This document shows positions 19,768-28,800 of a DNA stretch of 64,000 nucleotides, piece by piece (within the stretch, counting starts at the first letter, position 1; every line of letters begins with the position of its first letter). The notes under the pieces are model-generated. The model ran no database searches. It had not been told where the DNA came from and was given only the letters and a program-made list of their open reading frames with translations. The translations under genes were made by a program, and so were the position numbers. The stretch is from Streptomyces sp. NBC_01314 (GTDB lineage Bacteria; Actinomycetota; Actinomycetes; Streptomycetales; Streptomycetaceae): assembly GCF_041435215.1 (NCBI RefSeq), contig NZ_CP108394.1, positions 2,728,001 through 2,792,000 of the forward strand. Direction: 5' to 3'.

Positions 19768-21918
19768 GTGCGCCCCTGGGCCGTCTCCGACGATGTGCGC
19801 ACCCATATCCACAAGACCGCGGCGGCCGCCGGCGCCCTGGCGGTCACCGCCCTGATGCTCGGCGCCCCGACCGCGTCCGCCGCCGGCCCTCGCGACGCGA
19901 CCTCCGACGTACTGGCCGGGCGGAACGTCACCCTCACCGGCGACACGGTGGTGACCGTGCCGTCCGGGACGACCACGTACGACGGCGTGTTCAGCGGCAC
20001 CGGCACGCTCACCGTGCGCGGCACCGGGACGCTGGTCCTCACCAAGGACAGCGACTTCACCCTGCCGAAGTCCCGGCAGCGGCAGAGCGTGCGAACGCTC
20101 GGCGGGAACCACCCGTACGTCACCACCACCAACGCGGACCCGCCCACGGTGACCGTCGCGAAGGGCGCGACCCTCCAGTACGGCGACAGCGGTTCGACCG
20201 GGGTGATCGGCCACTACCCGTACGGCACCCCGGCGTTCCGGCTCAACCAGAACAACATCCGGGTCGACGGCACCCTGCGGCTCGCCCTGAAGAACGTCCC
20301 GTACAACCTGGGGACCATCAGCGGCTCGGGCCTGGTCAGCCAGCCGAGGTTCCTGTGGGCCACCTGGGACCTGTCGGGCACCCATCCCTTCACCGGTGTG
20401 ATCGACAACGGTACGCAGGTGAACGCCGGACGCCCGGAGTTCGCGACCTCCCTGCCGAACGCGCGCAAGGTCCTCAACCAGGGCACCTGGACCGTGGACA
20501 CCCCACTGGGCCAGACCGTCACGCAGGGCATGGACTTCTACCAGCGCGAGTACGGCAGCGACATCAACGTCCAGTCCCGGCCCGGCAGCAAGGTGATCCT
20601 CACCGGCCAGTACAGCTGGTCGGACCGGGGCGGGGACACGAACCCCTCGCTCAGCGACCCCGCCCTGAACTGGACACCGGCACGGAAGAACGTCAACAAG
20701 CGCGGCACCAACATCAAGGGCGCGAACGTCCAGTGGGGCGACGGCACCACGAACAAGATCTTCATGCCGGGCACGGCGGAGACCGTCTACATCAACCTCC
20801 TCGCCGCCCGCTCCCGTTCACTGCTCACGTTCGACTACAACGGGCCCGTCACCCTGGGCGCCCCCATCGGCGGCGGCCGCTTCCACGACACGCTGGCCGC
20901 GCCCGGCGCCGGGGACATCCTCGTCAGGGGGACGAAGGGCAACGACGTCACCTTCGCCGCCGTCCAGTACTACAACGGCTCCACGACGATCGAGAAGGGC
21001 GCCGTGCTGCGGCTGGGCAGCGGCAGATCCGGCGGCGACGGCGGCCTGTACACCAAGGGCGACCTCTACAAGGTGGTCAACAACGGTTCGCTGATCATCC
21101 GGAACACCTCGAAGCCGGTGACCCTGCCGCGAGTCGGCGGCAGTGGCTCGCTCACCCAGTCGGGCGCGGCCACCACGACCCTGACGGGCGGCGCGGTGAC
21201 ATACACGGGAGCGACGACCGTCACCGAGGGCACCCTGGCGCTCCGCTCCGGAGCGACTCTCAGCCGTAGCAGGGCCATTCGGCTCGCCACCGCCGGGGCG
21301 AAGCTCGACGTGGGCACGGCGGGGCTGAAGGTGACCAGGTCACTGTCCGGCAGAGGCACGGTGAAGGGGTCGGTGACCAACGCGGGTGTGGTCGTGGCCG
21401 GCCTCACGGTGACGGGCGGCTACACCCAGACCTCGAAGGGCGAACTGGTGCTGCGCAAGAAGCCGTTGAAGGTGAACGGGACGGTGAGGCTCGCCGGTGA
21501 GCTGGACTTCGCGGCCCTGGCCGCCGCCGGCGGGCCCGGCGAGAAGATCACCGTGCTCGACCACCGCGGCAAGGGCGGGAACACCGGCACGTTCACCGGG
21601 CTCCGCGAGGGCGCCAAGGTGAAGCTCGCCGACAACACGTACCGGATCACCTACAGGGGCGGCGACGGCAACGACATCGTCCTGACCACGGCGAAGGCGA
21701 GCCCGTCACCGTCCGTCAAGGCCGCCGCGGGCGCCGGGTCCGGCACCGGCGGCGCCCAGGACACCCGCACCCAGAACGCGAGCGCCTCCGCCGACAGCGG
21801 CATCGGCTGGTGGCCGTACGCCCTCGCCGTCGGCGGACTCTCCGGGCTCCTGATACCGGTGACCAGGCGCCGCAGGAACAGCCGGCGTGGAGGCGGCAGG
21901 CACGCGGCCACGGGCTGA
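19768..21918 (+). CDS. Cell-surface protein with autotransporter-type beta-strand repeats and C-terminal membrane anchor
   Basis: A 716-residue exported protein. After a signal peptide (to about residue 38) it has glycine/threonine/valine-rich strands such as FSGTGTLTVRGTGTLVLTKD, YNGSTTIEKGAVLRLG and YTGATTVTEGTLALRSGATL. These match the autotransporter-associated beta-strand repeat that builds right-handed beta-helices. A Ser/Ala linker follows, then a hydrophobic helix (WWPYALAVGGLSGLLIPV) and a basic RRRRNSRR tail, so it is membrane-anchored outside the cell; no LPxTG is seen. The start is uncertain: GTG 19768 or GTG 19795, neither with a clear RBS. It is divergent from the GH43 operon, so it may be an adhesin or polysaccharide-binding surface fibre. 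Confidence 0.75.
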   Translation: MRPWAVSDDVRTHIHKTAAAAGALAVTALMLGAPTASAAGPRDATSDVLAGRNVTLTGDTVVTVPSGTTTYDGVFSGTGTLTVRGTGTLVLTKDSDFTLPKSRQRQSVRTLGGNHPYVTTTNADPPTVTVAKGATLQYGDSGSTGVIGHYPYGTPAFRLNQNNIRVDGTLRLALKNVPYNLGTISGSGLVSQPRFLWATWDLSGTHPFTGVIDNGTQVNAGRPEFATSLPNARKVLNQGTWTVDTPLGQTVTQGMDFYQREYGSDINVQSRPGSKVILTGQYSWSDRGGDTNPSLSDPALNWTPARKNVNKRGTNIKGANVQWGDGTTNKIFMPGTAETVYINLLAARSRSLLTFDYNGPVTLGAPIGGGRFHDTLAAPGAGDILVRGTKGNDVTFAAVQYYNGSTTIEKGAVLRLGSGRSGGDGGLYTKGDLYKVVNNGSLIIRNTSKPVTLPRVGGSGSLTQSGAATTTLTGGAVTYTGATTVTEGTLALRSGATLSRSRAIRLATAGAKLDVGTAGLKVTRSLSGRGTVKGSVTNAGVVVAGLTVTGGYTQTSKGELVLRKKPLKVNGTVRLAGELDFAALAAAGGPGEKITVLDHRGKGGNTGTFTGLREGAKVKLADNTYRITYRGGDGNDIVLTTAKASPSPSVKAAAGAGSGTGGAQDTRTQNASASADSGIGWWPYALAVGGLSGLLIPVTRRRRNSRRGGGRHAATG

Positions 21919-22011
21919 ACCGGACACGGGGTGAGACCCGCGCTCCCAGGATGAGACGGGCGGGGCCGGCGACCGCCGCGCGGGGGTCTGCGGGACGACG
22001 GGATGACAGGT

Positions 22012-22041
22012 CGGCGGGTTCCGGCATACCGGAACCCGCCG
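22012..22041. terminator. Bidirectional terminator
   Basis: A perfect 13-bp inverted repeat (CGGCGGGTTCCGG / CCGGAACCCGCCG) with a 4-nt loop lies between two convergent genes ending at 21918 and 22070. Confidence 0.9.
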
Positions 22042-22069
22042 CTGCGTGCTGTTCGTCTCGGGACCGACC

Positions 22070-23563
22070 CTAGGCGACGGCGTCCGCCCTGCCCTCGACG
22101 GCGGTCTCGCCGCTCGCCCCGTCGGCCCCCTCCTGCCGCCCCCGCAGCCACACGTACACCGGGATGCCCGCGAAGAGGAACAGGGTGCCCTGGTAGACGG
22201 CCGCGTAGCCCGCGCCGGCGATCAGCCAGAAGGAGAAGGCGAAGGAGAGGCCGGCGACGAGCAGGTCGCGGACCAGGCCGGCCGGGCGGACCCGCTCTCG
22301 CGTGCCCCTGGCCAGCCAGTACAGCTGGGCGGCGGCGGACAGCAGGTACGGGACGCAGCCGGTGAACGTGGTGACGAGCACCAGGACGCGGAAGGCGGTG
22401 TCCGGGTCGTCCGCGTAGTTGACGACGATGAGGAGCGTGCCGAGCACGGCGGTGGCGAGGACGCCGAAGCCGGGGACGCCGCCCTTGCCGACGCGGGCGA
22501 AGGCCGCCGGGAAGAGGCCGTCGCGGGCGGCGGCGTACGGCATCTGGGCGCTGAGCAGGACCCAGCCGTTGAGGCAGCCGACGATCGAGGCGACGGCGAC
22601 CAGCGCGATCACCGTGCCGCCCCAGCTGCCGCCGGCGATCGAGTTGACGGCGTCGGCGAAGGGCGCCCCGGACTCGACGAGTTCCTTGTGCGGGACCAGA
22701 CCGAAGACGGCGACCGTGCCGAGGATGTAGACGAGCGCGGAGGCGAGGGTGCCGAGAATGCTGGCGCGGCCCACGTTGCGCTCGGGGTCCTTGACCTCGC
22801 CGGCGCTGACGGCGGCCGACTCGACGCCGAGGAAGCTGTAGAGGAGGAGGGCCGCAGCGGCGGCGACCGCGCCGGGGGTGCTCTCGCCCGAGGCGTTGAA
22901 GGGTCCGTAGTTGTCGGTGTCGATGAAGAACAGACCGATGGTGCCGACCAGCAGCAGCGGCACGAACTTCAGCACGGTGGAGACGATCTGCACGGCGCCC
23001 ACGTAGCGGGTGCCCGCGAAGTTCGCGGCGGCCGGCAGCCACAGGGCGGCCAGGGCCACCAGCGCCGGGACGACCTTGCTGTCGCCCACGGGTATCAGCA
23101 CGTCGACGTAGCCGACGACACCGACGGCGAGTGCCGCGATGCTGACCCAGCACATCGTCCAGTACGACCAGGCCGACAGGAAGCCCGCGAAGGGGCCGAA
23201 CGCGTCGCGCGGGTAGACGTAGAGGCCGCCGGTGACCGGGCTGCGCCTGGCCAGTTTGCCGAAGAGCAGCGCCAGCAGGACGGCGGCCACGGAGAGGACG
23301 ACGAAGGCGAGCAGGCTGACCGTGCCGTACGGGGCGACGGCGGCGGGGAGGGTGAAGATGCCGCCGCCGATGATGTTGCCCATGACGAGGGCGGTGGCCG
23401 CGGTGAGGCCGAATCTGCGGCCCGGGGCCGCCGCGCTCGTGCCGGTCCCGGGCACCGGGGTGGTCCCGGGCGCCGGGGTGGTCCCGGGTTCCGGGGCCGT
23501 GGACGAGGCCGGGGCGGGGGTCGGTTCGGGCTCGCTGGCCTCGGGGGTGCTGGTGGTGGTCAT
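22070..23563 (-). CDS. APC-family amino acid permease
   Basis: A 497-residue inner-membrane transporter with about 12 hydrophobic segments. Helix 1 carries the family signature GNIIGGGIFTLP, the broken helix that binds the substrate carboxylate. The best fit is the basic amino acid / polyamine antiporter branch. A disordered N-terminal extension of about 45 residues has PGTTPAPGTTPVPGTG-type repeats. ATG 23563 is chosen as the start of that extension; the open frame continues upstream without an RBS. It is divergent from mmuM with a 137-base gap, so S-methylmethionine or another methionine-related amino acid is a possible substrate, by analogy with mmuP-mmuM pairs. That is inference. Confidence 0.85.
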   Translation of the reverse strand: MTTTSTPEASEPEPTPAPASSTAPEPGTTPAPGTTPVPGTGTSAAAPGRRFGLTAATALVMGNIIGGGIFTLPAAVAPYGTVSLLAFVVLSVAAVLLALLFGKLARRSPVTGGLYVYPRDAFGPFAGFLSAWSYWTMCWVSIAALAVGVVGYVDVLIPVGDSKVVPALVALAALWLPAAANFAGTRYVGAVQIVSTVLKFVPLLLVGTIGLFFIDTDNYGPFNASGESTPGAVAAAAALLLYSFLGVESAAVSAGEVKDPERNVGRASILGTLASALVYILGTVAVFGLVPHKELVESGAPFADAVNSIAGGSWGGTVIALVAVASIVGCLNGWVLLSAQMPYAAARDGLFPAAFARVGKGGVPGFGVLATAVLGTLLIVVNYADDPDTAFRVLVLVTTFTGCVPYLLSAAAQLYWLARGTRERVRPAGLVRDLLVAGLSFAFSFWLIAGAGYAAVYQGTLFLFAGIPVYVWLRGRQEGADGASGETAVEGRADAVA

Positions 23564-23700
23564 GGCGGTTCCCGGGGATGGGGCGGGCGGGTACGGAGAG
23601 GGCGCGATGGTACCGCCGCGGTCCACATGGTGGTCGATCCGTTCATGGACCGGACACAGACGGGTGGGCCCGTCTCCACGGCTCGACTACCGTCGTTCGC

Positions 23701-24654
23701 ATGACCAGCAACGCACCCGGCAGCTTCCCCCACATCCCCGGTCCTCCCGTCGGTCCCTTCGCCGCGGCCCTCGCCGCCGATGTCCTCGTCCTCGACGGCG
23801 GCATGTCCAACCAACTGGCGTCGGCAGGACACGACCTGAGCGACGAACTGTGGTCGGCGCGACTGCTCGCGGAGCGGCCGGAAGCCATCACCGAGGCCCA
23901 TCTCGCCTACTTCGAGGCGGGCGCGGACGTGGCGATCACCTCCAGCTACCAGGCCACCTTCGAGGGCTTCACCAAGCGCGGGATCCGGCGCGAACGAGCG
24001 GCCGAACTCATACACCTGAGTGTCGATCTGGTCCTGGACGCGGCGATGGAGGCCACCGCGAAGGGCATCACGCGTCCCCTGTGGGCGGCGGCCTCGGTCG
24101 GCCCGTACGGGGCCATGCTCGCGGACGGCTCCGAGTACCGGGGCCGGTACGGGCTGAGCGTGGCCGAACTGGAAGGGTTCCACCGGCCCCGCCTCGAGGT
24201 GCTGGCCGCCGCCCACCCCGACGTCCTGGCTATGGAGACGATCCCGGACACCGACGAGGCCGAGGCGCTGCTGCGGGCGATCCGCGGACTGGACGTGCCC
24301 GCCTGGCTGTCGTACACCGTCGCCGGCGACCGCACCCGCGCCGGGCAGCCGCTGGAGGAAGCCTTCGCGCTCGCCGCCGACGCCGAGGAGGTCGTCGCCG
24401 TGGGCGTGAACTGCTGCTCGCCCGACGACGTGGACGGCGCGATCGAGACGGCCGTCCGGGTCACCGGCAAACCTGTCGTCGTCTACCCGAACAGCGGTGA
24501 GACCTGGGACGCGTCCGCGCGGGCCTGGACCGGGCGGACGACGTTCACCACCGCGCAGGTCGAGGGGTGGCGGGCGGCCGGGGCCCGGCTGATCGGCGGG
24601 TGCTGCCGGGTGGGCCCCGAGGCGATCTCGGCGATCACGAGGACACTGCGCTGA
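23701..24654 (+). CDS. mmuM: Homocysteine S-methyltransferase
   Basis: A 317-residue cytoplasmic enzyme that methylates homocysteine to methionine with S-methylmethionine or S-adenosylmethionine as donor. The TIM barrel opens with LVLDGGMSNQL. The zinc site is formed by Cys238 or 239 (VNCCSP) and Cys301-Cys302 (GGCCRVG), the three-cysteine set of the Pfam S-methyl_trans family. Length is normal for the single-domain enzyme. The next gene on the strand is an unrelated LacI regulator 184 bases on. The divergent amino acid permease may supply the methyl donor. Confidence 0.93.
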   Translation: MTSNAPGSFPHIPGPPVGPFAAALAADVLVLDGGMSNQLASAGHDLSDELWSARLLAERPEAITEAHLAYFEAGADVAITSSYQATFEGFTKRGIRRERAAELIHLSVDLVLDAAMEATAKGITRPLWAAASVGPYGAMLADGSEYRGRYGLSVAELEGFHRPRLEVLAAAHPDVLAMETIPDTDEAEALLRAIRGLDVPAWLSYTVAGDRTRAGQPLEEAFALAADAEEVVAVGVNCCSPDDVDGAIETAVRVTGKPVVVYPNSGETWDASARAWTGRTTFTTAQVEGWRAAGARLIGGCCRVGPEAISAITRTLR

Positions 24655-24793
24655 GGACGCGGGGCTGAAGGCGCTGGGGGGAACACTGTGGGAACGCTCT
24701 GCGGTCCGCTCTGGGAGAAGACGCGGGGAGAAGACTCCGAACTGACGGACACGGCGTACCCGCCGCTCCCCCGCTGTTAGCCTCCCTTCCGGG

Positions 24794-24803
24794 GAAACCG
24801 GTT
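24794..24803. promoter_or_regulatory. LacI-type operator GAAACCGGTT
   Basis: GAAACCGGTT, with AACCGGTT as an 8-bp palindrome, lies 36 bases before the LacI gene start, the place expected for autoregulation. The same 10-mer occurs on the minus strand at 38038-38047, upstream of the polygalacturonase operon. Confidence 0.55.
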
Positions 24804-24838
24804 ACCAAAGTGCGCCGACAGGCGGGGTGGGGCGGGGT

Positions 24839-25924
24839 ATGACGAGGAAGAACGTTGATGGCGGGGGCCGCAGCACGATCCGGGACGTCGCCGCGCGCGC
24901 CGGTGTCTCGGCGGCGACGGTGTCGCGGGTGCTCGGCGGGGTCTACCCGGTGAGCGCGGCCACCCGTACGCAGGTGCTGCGGGCCGTCCGCGAACTGGAC
25001 TACGTCGCCGACGCCCGCGCCAAGGCGATCGCCGGCGTCGGCACCCCCACCCTCGGGTTCGTCCTCGACGACATCACCGGCCCCTCGTTCGCGCTGATGG
25101 CGCACGGCGTGGAGCGCGAGGCGACCCGGCTCGGGCATCTCTGCCTGGTGTGCAGCACCGACGGTGACGCGGCGCACGAGCTGGAATTCATCGAGACGAT
25201 GCGGGCGCAGCGGGCCGCCGCGGTCATCCTGGTCGGCGGCGGCGTGGACACCCCCGAGTACCGCTCGCGCACCGCCCGGGTCGCCGACGGGCTGGCGGCC
25301 GCCGGATCACGGCTCGTACTGTGCGGTCGCCCGCCGCTGGACCCCGGCGCCCCGGTCACAGTCATCGAGTACGACAACGAGGGCGGCGCCTACGCCCTGT
25401 GCTCGCACGTCCTCTCCCAGGGCCACCGGCGGATCCTCTTCCTCGGTGGCATGCCGGAACACTCGACCGCGCAGGGGCGTGAGCGGGGGTATCTGACGGC
25501 ACATCGCGCGCGGGGTGTCGAGACGGACCCGGCGCTGCGGCTGGCCGGGGACTTCACGCGGGACTCCGGGTACCGGTCGATGCGGCGGGCGTTGCAGGTG
25601 GGGCTCGACTTCACCGCGGTGATGGCGGCGACCGACATGGTGGCGGCGGGGGCGCTCACCGCGCTGCGCGAAGCCGGGATGTCGGTGCCGGGGGATGTGT
25701 CCCTCGTGGGCTACGACGACATTCCGTTCGCGCGGGATCTGTATCCGCCGCTGACGACCGTGCGGGTGCCGTACGAGGAACTGGGGCGGCTCGCTGTGCG
25801 GACGGCGTTGGAGCGGGGGCGGGGGCGCGATGTGCCGCCCGACGAGCATTTGTTGTTGGGGACGCATGTCGTGGTGCGTGAATCGGTGGGGGTGGTGGGG
25901 GGCGGCTTCGCGTCTGCCGGGTGA
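24839..25924 (+). CDS. LacI-family transcriptional regulator
   Basis: A 361-residue repressor. The HTH (TIRDVAARAGVSAATVSRVLGG, about residues 10-31) is followed by the hinge helix and a periplasmic-binding-protein-like effector domain (TLGFVLDDITGPSF, AVIMAAT-like region, VSLVGYDDIPFARDLYPPLTTV). Start ATG 24839 leaves a short basic leader; an in-frame GTG at 24827 is less likely. A palindromic GAAACCGGTT precedes it. The effector is probably a sugar. Because the same box appears before the GH28 operon 13 kb away, it may control pectin breakdown. Confidence 0.92.
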   Translation: MTRKNVDGGGRSTIRDVAARAGVSAATVSRVLGGVYPVSAATRTQVLRAVRELDYVADARAKAIAGVGTPTLGFVLDDITGPSFALMAHGVEREATRLGHLCLVCSTDGDAAHELEFIETMRAQRAAAVILVGGGVDTPEYRSRTARVADGLAAAGSRLVLCGRPPLDPGAPVTVIEYDNEGGAYALCSHVLSQGHRRILFLGGMPEHSTAQGRERGYLTAHRARGVETDPALRLAGDFTRDSGYRSMRRALQVGLDFTAVMAATDMVAAGALTALREAGMSVPGDVSLVGYDDIPFARDLYPPLTTVRVPYEELGRLAVRTALERGRGRDVPPDEHLLLGTHVVVRESVGVVGGGFASAG

Positions 25925-26001
25925 GGTGAGGCGCCGGGTGAGGCGGGGCATGCGATCTCGGTGTCCGTACCGGGCTCCCGGGACTGCCCGGCATGCGAAC
26001 G

Positions 26002-26038
26002 GGCGGCGTACTCCGACGTCGTGTCGGTGTACGCCGCC
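26002..26038. terminator. Bidirectional terminator
   Basis: An inverted repeat with outer arms GGCGGCGTAC / GTACGCCGCC and inner arms CCGAC / GTCGG, interrupted by one T-T mismatch. It lies between the convergent LacI gene and the ABC permease. Confidence 0.85.
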
Positions 26039-26083
26039 TCGGGTGGGACGGGTTGCGGGAGGTGGCCCGCGTTGTCATGGCGG

Positions 26084-26869
26084 TTACTTCGGGTCGCTGT
26101 TGAACCTGGAGGCCGACCAGAAGTAGCCGAGTACCGCGAGGCCCAGGCACCAGGCGAGGGCGAGCCAGCCGTTGTGGCCGATCTCAGTGCCGAGCAGCAG
26201 GCCGCGCAGGGTCTCGATGGCCGGCGTGAAGGGCTGGTACTCGGCGATCGGCTGGAACCAGCCCGGCATCGTGTCGGCCGGGATGAAGGCGCTGGAGATC
26301 AGCGGCAGGAGGATCAGCGGCTGTGCGCTGTTGGCGGCCGCCTCGGCGTTCGGGCTGGACAGGCCCATGCCGACCGCGATCCAGGTGAGCGCCAGGGAGA
26401 ACAGCGCGAGCAGCCCGAACGCCGCCAGCCACTCCAGGACCGTGGCATCGGTGGAGCGGAAGCCGATGGCCACGCCGACGGCGCCGACGAGGACCACGCT
26501 GGCGACGCACTGCAGCACGCTGCCGACGACGTGCCCGATGAGGACGGAGCCGCGGTGGATCGCCATGGTGCGGAAGCGGGCGATGATGCCCTCGTTCATG
26601 TCGGTGGAGACGGACACCGCGGTCCCGACGACGGTGCCGCCGATGGTCATCATCAGGATGCCCGGGACGATGTAGGCGATGTAGTCGGAGCGGTCGCTGC
26701 CCCCGATGCCCGCGCTCATCACGTCGCCGAAGATGTAGACGAAGAGCAGCAGCAACATGATCGGGGTCAGGAGCAGGTTCAGGGTGAGGGAGGGGTAGCG
26801 GCGCGCGTGCAGGAGGTTGCGGCGCAGCATCGTGGACGAGTCGCGCACGGCGAGGGAGAAGGTGCTCAT
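26084..26869 (-). CDS. ABC-2 type exporter permease (DrrB-like)
   Basis: A 261-residue membrane protein with six hydrophobic segments. It has the ABC-2 membrane family core (IVPGILMMTIGGTVVGTAVSVSTDMNEGIIARFRTMAIHRGSVL), the same type as daunorubicin-resistance DrrB. Its ATG overlaps the ATPase stop by four bases (ATGA), so subunits are made in a coupled manner. It probably exports a drug or lipid. The DUF4097 gene upstream and the divergent regulator belong to the same system. Confidence 0.9.
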   Translation of the reverse strand: MSTFSLAVRDSSTMLRRNLLHARRYPSLTLNLLLTPIMLLLLFVYIFGDVMSAGIGGSDRSDYIAYIVPGILMMTIGGTVVGTAVSVSTDMNEGIIARFRTMAIHRGSVLIGHVVGSVLQCVASVVLVGAVGVAIGFRSTDATVLEWLAAFGLLALFSLALTWIAVGMGLSSPNAEAAANSAQPLILLPLISSAFIPADTMPGWFQPIAEYQPFTPAIETLRGLLLGTEIGHNGWLALAWCLGLAVLGYFWSASRFNSDPK

Positions 26870-27864
26870 CGGACGGTCTCCTTGGACTGGTTGGACTGGT
26901 TGGGCTGGTTGGGCTGGTTGGGCTGGTGGGGGATGGTGGCGGGGCTGGTGAGGGCGAAGAACACGTCGTCGAGGTCGGGGGTGTGCACGGTGAGTTCGTC
27001 GGCCTCGATGCCGGCGGAGTCCAACTGGTCGAGTACGGTGCGCAGTTCGCGCTGGGTGCCGCCGCTGGGGATCTGCAGGGCGAGGGCTTCGTCGTCGCGG
27101 GTCACCTCGGACAGTGCGGAGGCGGCGGACCGGTAGGCGGCCGGGTCGGTGAAGCGGAGCCGGACGTGGCCGCCGGGGATGAGGCGCTTGAGTTCCGCGG
27201 CGCTGCCTTCGGCGGCGATCCTGCCGTCGTTGAGGACGGCGATACGGTCGGCGAGTTCGTCGGCCTCTTCCAGGTACTGGGTGGTGAGGAAGACGGTGAC
27301 GCCGCCGGTGACGAGTTCGCGGATGATCTGCCACATGTTGTGGCGGGAGCGGGGGTCGAGGCCGGTGGTGGGTTCGTCGAGGAAGATGATCCGCGGGTCG
27401 CCGACGAGGGTCATGGCGATGTCGAGGCGGCGTTTCATGCCGCCGGAGTAGGTGGAGGCGGGTTTCTTCGCGGCGTCCACCAGGTCGAAGCGGTCCAGGA
27501 GTTCGGCGGTGACGCGCCGTCCGTCGCGCTTGGACAGGTGGTGCAGGTCCGCCATGAGGAGCATGTTCTCCTCGCCGGTGATCAGGCCGTCGACGGCGGA
27601 GAACTGCCCGGTGACACCGATCGCGGCACGGGCCGCCTGCGGGTCGGCGGCGAGGTCGTGGCCACCGACGCGGATCTCGCCGGAGCCGGCGTCGGGGGAG
27701 ATGAGGGTGGAGAGGATCTTGACGGCGGTGGTCTTGCCGGCGCCGTTCGGCCCGAGCAGGGAGAAGACCGTTCCTTCGGGGACGCTCAGGTCGATGCCGT
27801 CGAGGACGACCTTGTCGCCGTAGGACTTGCGCAGCCCGTTCGCCGCGATGGCCGGGTCGGTCAT
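26866..27864 (-). CDS. ABC transporter ATP-binding protein (DrrA-like)
   Basis: A 332-residue ATPase. Walker A is GPNGAGKT, the signature motif YSGGMKRR, Walker B RIIFLDEPTTGLDP and the switch histidine position is replaced by Gln in FLTTQY, as in many DrrA-type proteins. The C-terminal domain (TVHTPDLDDVFFALT) is the DUF4162-like extension seen in drug exporters. The tail has an unusual NQPNQPNQPNQSNQS run encoded by a 9-base tandem repeat. It starts 37 bases after the DUF4097 gene and overlaps the permease start. Confidence 0.93.
   Translation of the reverse strand: MTDPAIAANGLRKSYGDKVVLDGIDLSVPEGTVFSLLGPNGAGKTTAVKILSTLISPDAGSGEIRVGGHDLAADPQAARAAIGVTGQFSAVDGLITGEENMLLMADLHHLSKRDGRRVTAELLDRFDLVDAAKKPASTYSGGMKRRLDIAMTLVGDPRIIFLDEPTTGLDPRSRHNMWQIIRELVTGGVTVFLTTQYLEEADELADRIAVLNDGRIAAEGSAAELKRLIPGGHVRLRFTDPAAYRSAASALSEVTRDDEALALQIPSGGTQRELRTVLDQLDSAGIEADELTVHTPDLDDVFFALTSPATIPHQPNQPNQPNQSNQSKETVR
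26887..26922. repeat. 9-bp tandem repeat inside the ATPase C terminus
   Basis: Four in-frame copies of CTGGTTGGR encode the Asn-Gln-Pro/Ser repeats at the end of the ATPase. Slippage would change tail length without breaking the frame. Confidence 0.8.
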
Positions 27865-27901
27865 GATGGTTGCTCCTTCAGAGGCTGGGCGCGGTTCGGG
27901 G

Positions 27902-28573
27902 TCAGAGGCTGCGGGCGGTGATGTCGCCGTAGCCGGTGGTCGCGCGGATCTCGAGCTGGGCGGCGGCGCCCTCGCCGTTCCTGAGCGAGTTGTGGATCCG
28001 GCCGTAGGAGGTGCCGGCGTCCAGGGAGGCCGAGACCCCGGCAGCGGCGCCGATGGAGATCTCGCCGTGCCCGGTGCGCAGGGTGACGGTGCCGCTCGCG
28101 GCCTCGGTGATGCGCAGGTCGCCCTTGCCGCTGGTGATTTCGGCGGAACCGTCCAGACGTCCGACCAGGGCGTCGCCGGCCAGGAGGGTCAGACGGGCGC
28201 TCGCGGCCTCGTCGAGCTTGACCTTCCCGTGCGCGCCGTCGATGGCGACATCGCCCAGCCGGCCGACGCCGCGGAACTCGGCGGCTGCCGCCGTCGCCTC
28301 GACCCGGGAGCCGGCGGGCAGCTGGACCGTCACCTCCAGGGTTCCGGAGGGGCCGAAGAGCTCGTTCTTCGCCTTCGGTGCCTCGATCCGCAGAACCCCG
28401 TCGCGGTAGTCGACCGTGGTCTGCTCGGCGGCCCTGACGTCGCGGCCCTTGGTGGCGTCGGCGGGCCGGACCTCGACGGTGGTGTCGGTCCGGTCGGCGG
28501 CGATGAACTGCACACGCCCGGCCGGGATGTTCAGAACGGCGGAGATCGGGGCGGGGGTGTCGAACTTCTGCAT
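27902..28573 (-). CDS. DUF4097-family beta-strand repeat protein
   Basis: A 223-residue soluble protein with no signal peptide. It consists of regular beta-strand turns (VEATAAAAEFRGVGRLGDVAIDGAHGKVKL, GDLRITEAASGTVTLRTGHGEISIG) that fit the DUF4097 adhesin-like beta-helix fold. In actinomycetes this family is often found next to DrrAB-type exporters and their regulators; its biochemical role is unknown. ATG 28573 is chosen because GGAGAG lies just upstream. It is the first gene of the exporter operon and its promoter faces the two-HTH regulator. Confidence 0.82.
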   Translation of the reverse strand: MQKFDTPAPISAVLNIPAGRVQFIAADRTDTTVEVRPADATKGRDVRAAEQTTVDYRDGVLRIEAPKAKNELFGPSGTLEVTVQLPAGSRVEATAAAAEFRGVGRLGDVAIDGAHGKVKLDEAASARLTLLAGDALVGRLDGSAEITSGKGDLRITEAASGTVTLRTGHGEISIGAAAGVSASLDAGTSYGRIHNSLRNGEGAAAQLEIRATTGYGDITARSL

Positions 28574-28614
28574 CGTGCTCTCCTTCGCGTCTTTGTTTCT
28601 GACGATGGAAAAGC

Positions 28615-28740
28615 TACGTTGCATTCAAAGATCTCGCAACGAACTCGTTGCGAACGAAGTGAGTTCTTGCAGGTAGAAGGCTAGAAATTGTTGCAACGAG
28701 CTTGAAGCTAACGCAACAATCCCCACGACGCGCGTTGCAA
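28615..28740. promoter_or_regulatory. Cluster of GTTGC/GCAAC operator half-sites in a divergent promoter
   Basis: Between the DUF4097 gene and the regulator lie a perfect 9-2-9 palindrome (TCGCAACGA / TCGTTGCGA, 28634-28653) and a 7-18-7 inverted repeat (TTGTTGC / GCAACAA, 28688-28719). Single GTTGCA sites lie at about 28618 and 28735. The pattern fits a dimeric MarR-type repressor binding several times. Confidence 0.75.
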
Positions 28741-28800
28741 TGAAATGGAAGTGAACGCTATGGTGGGGGCACCACGGAGCAGAGTACGAAGGAGACAGCG

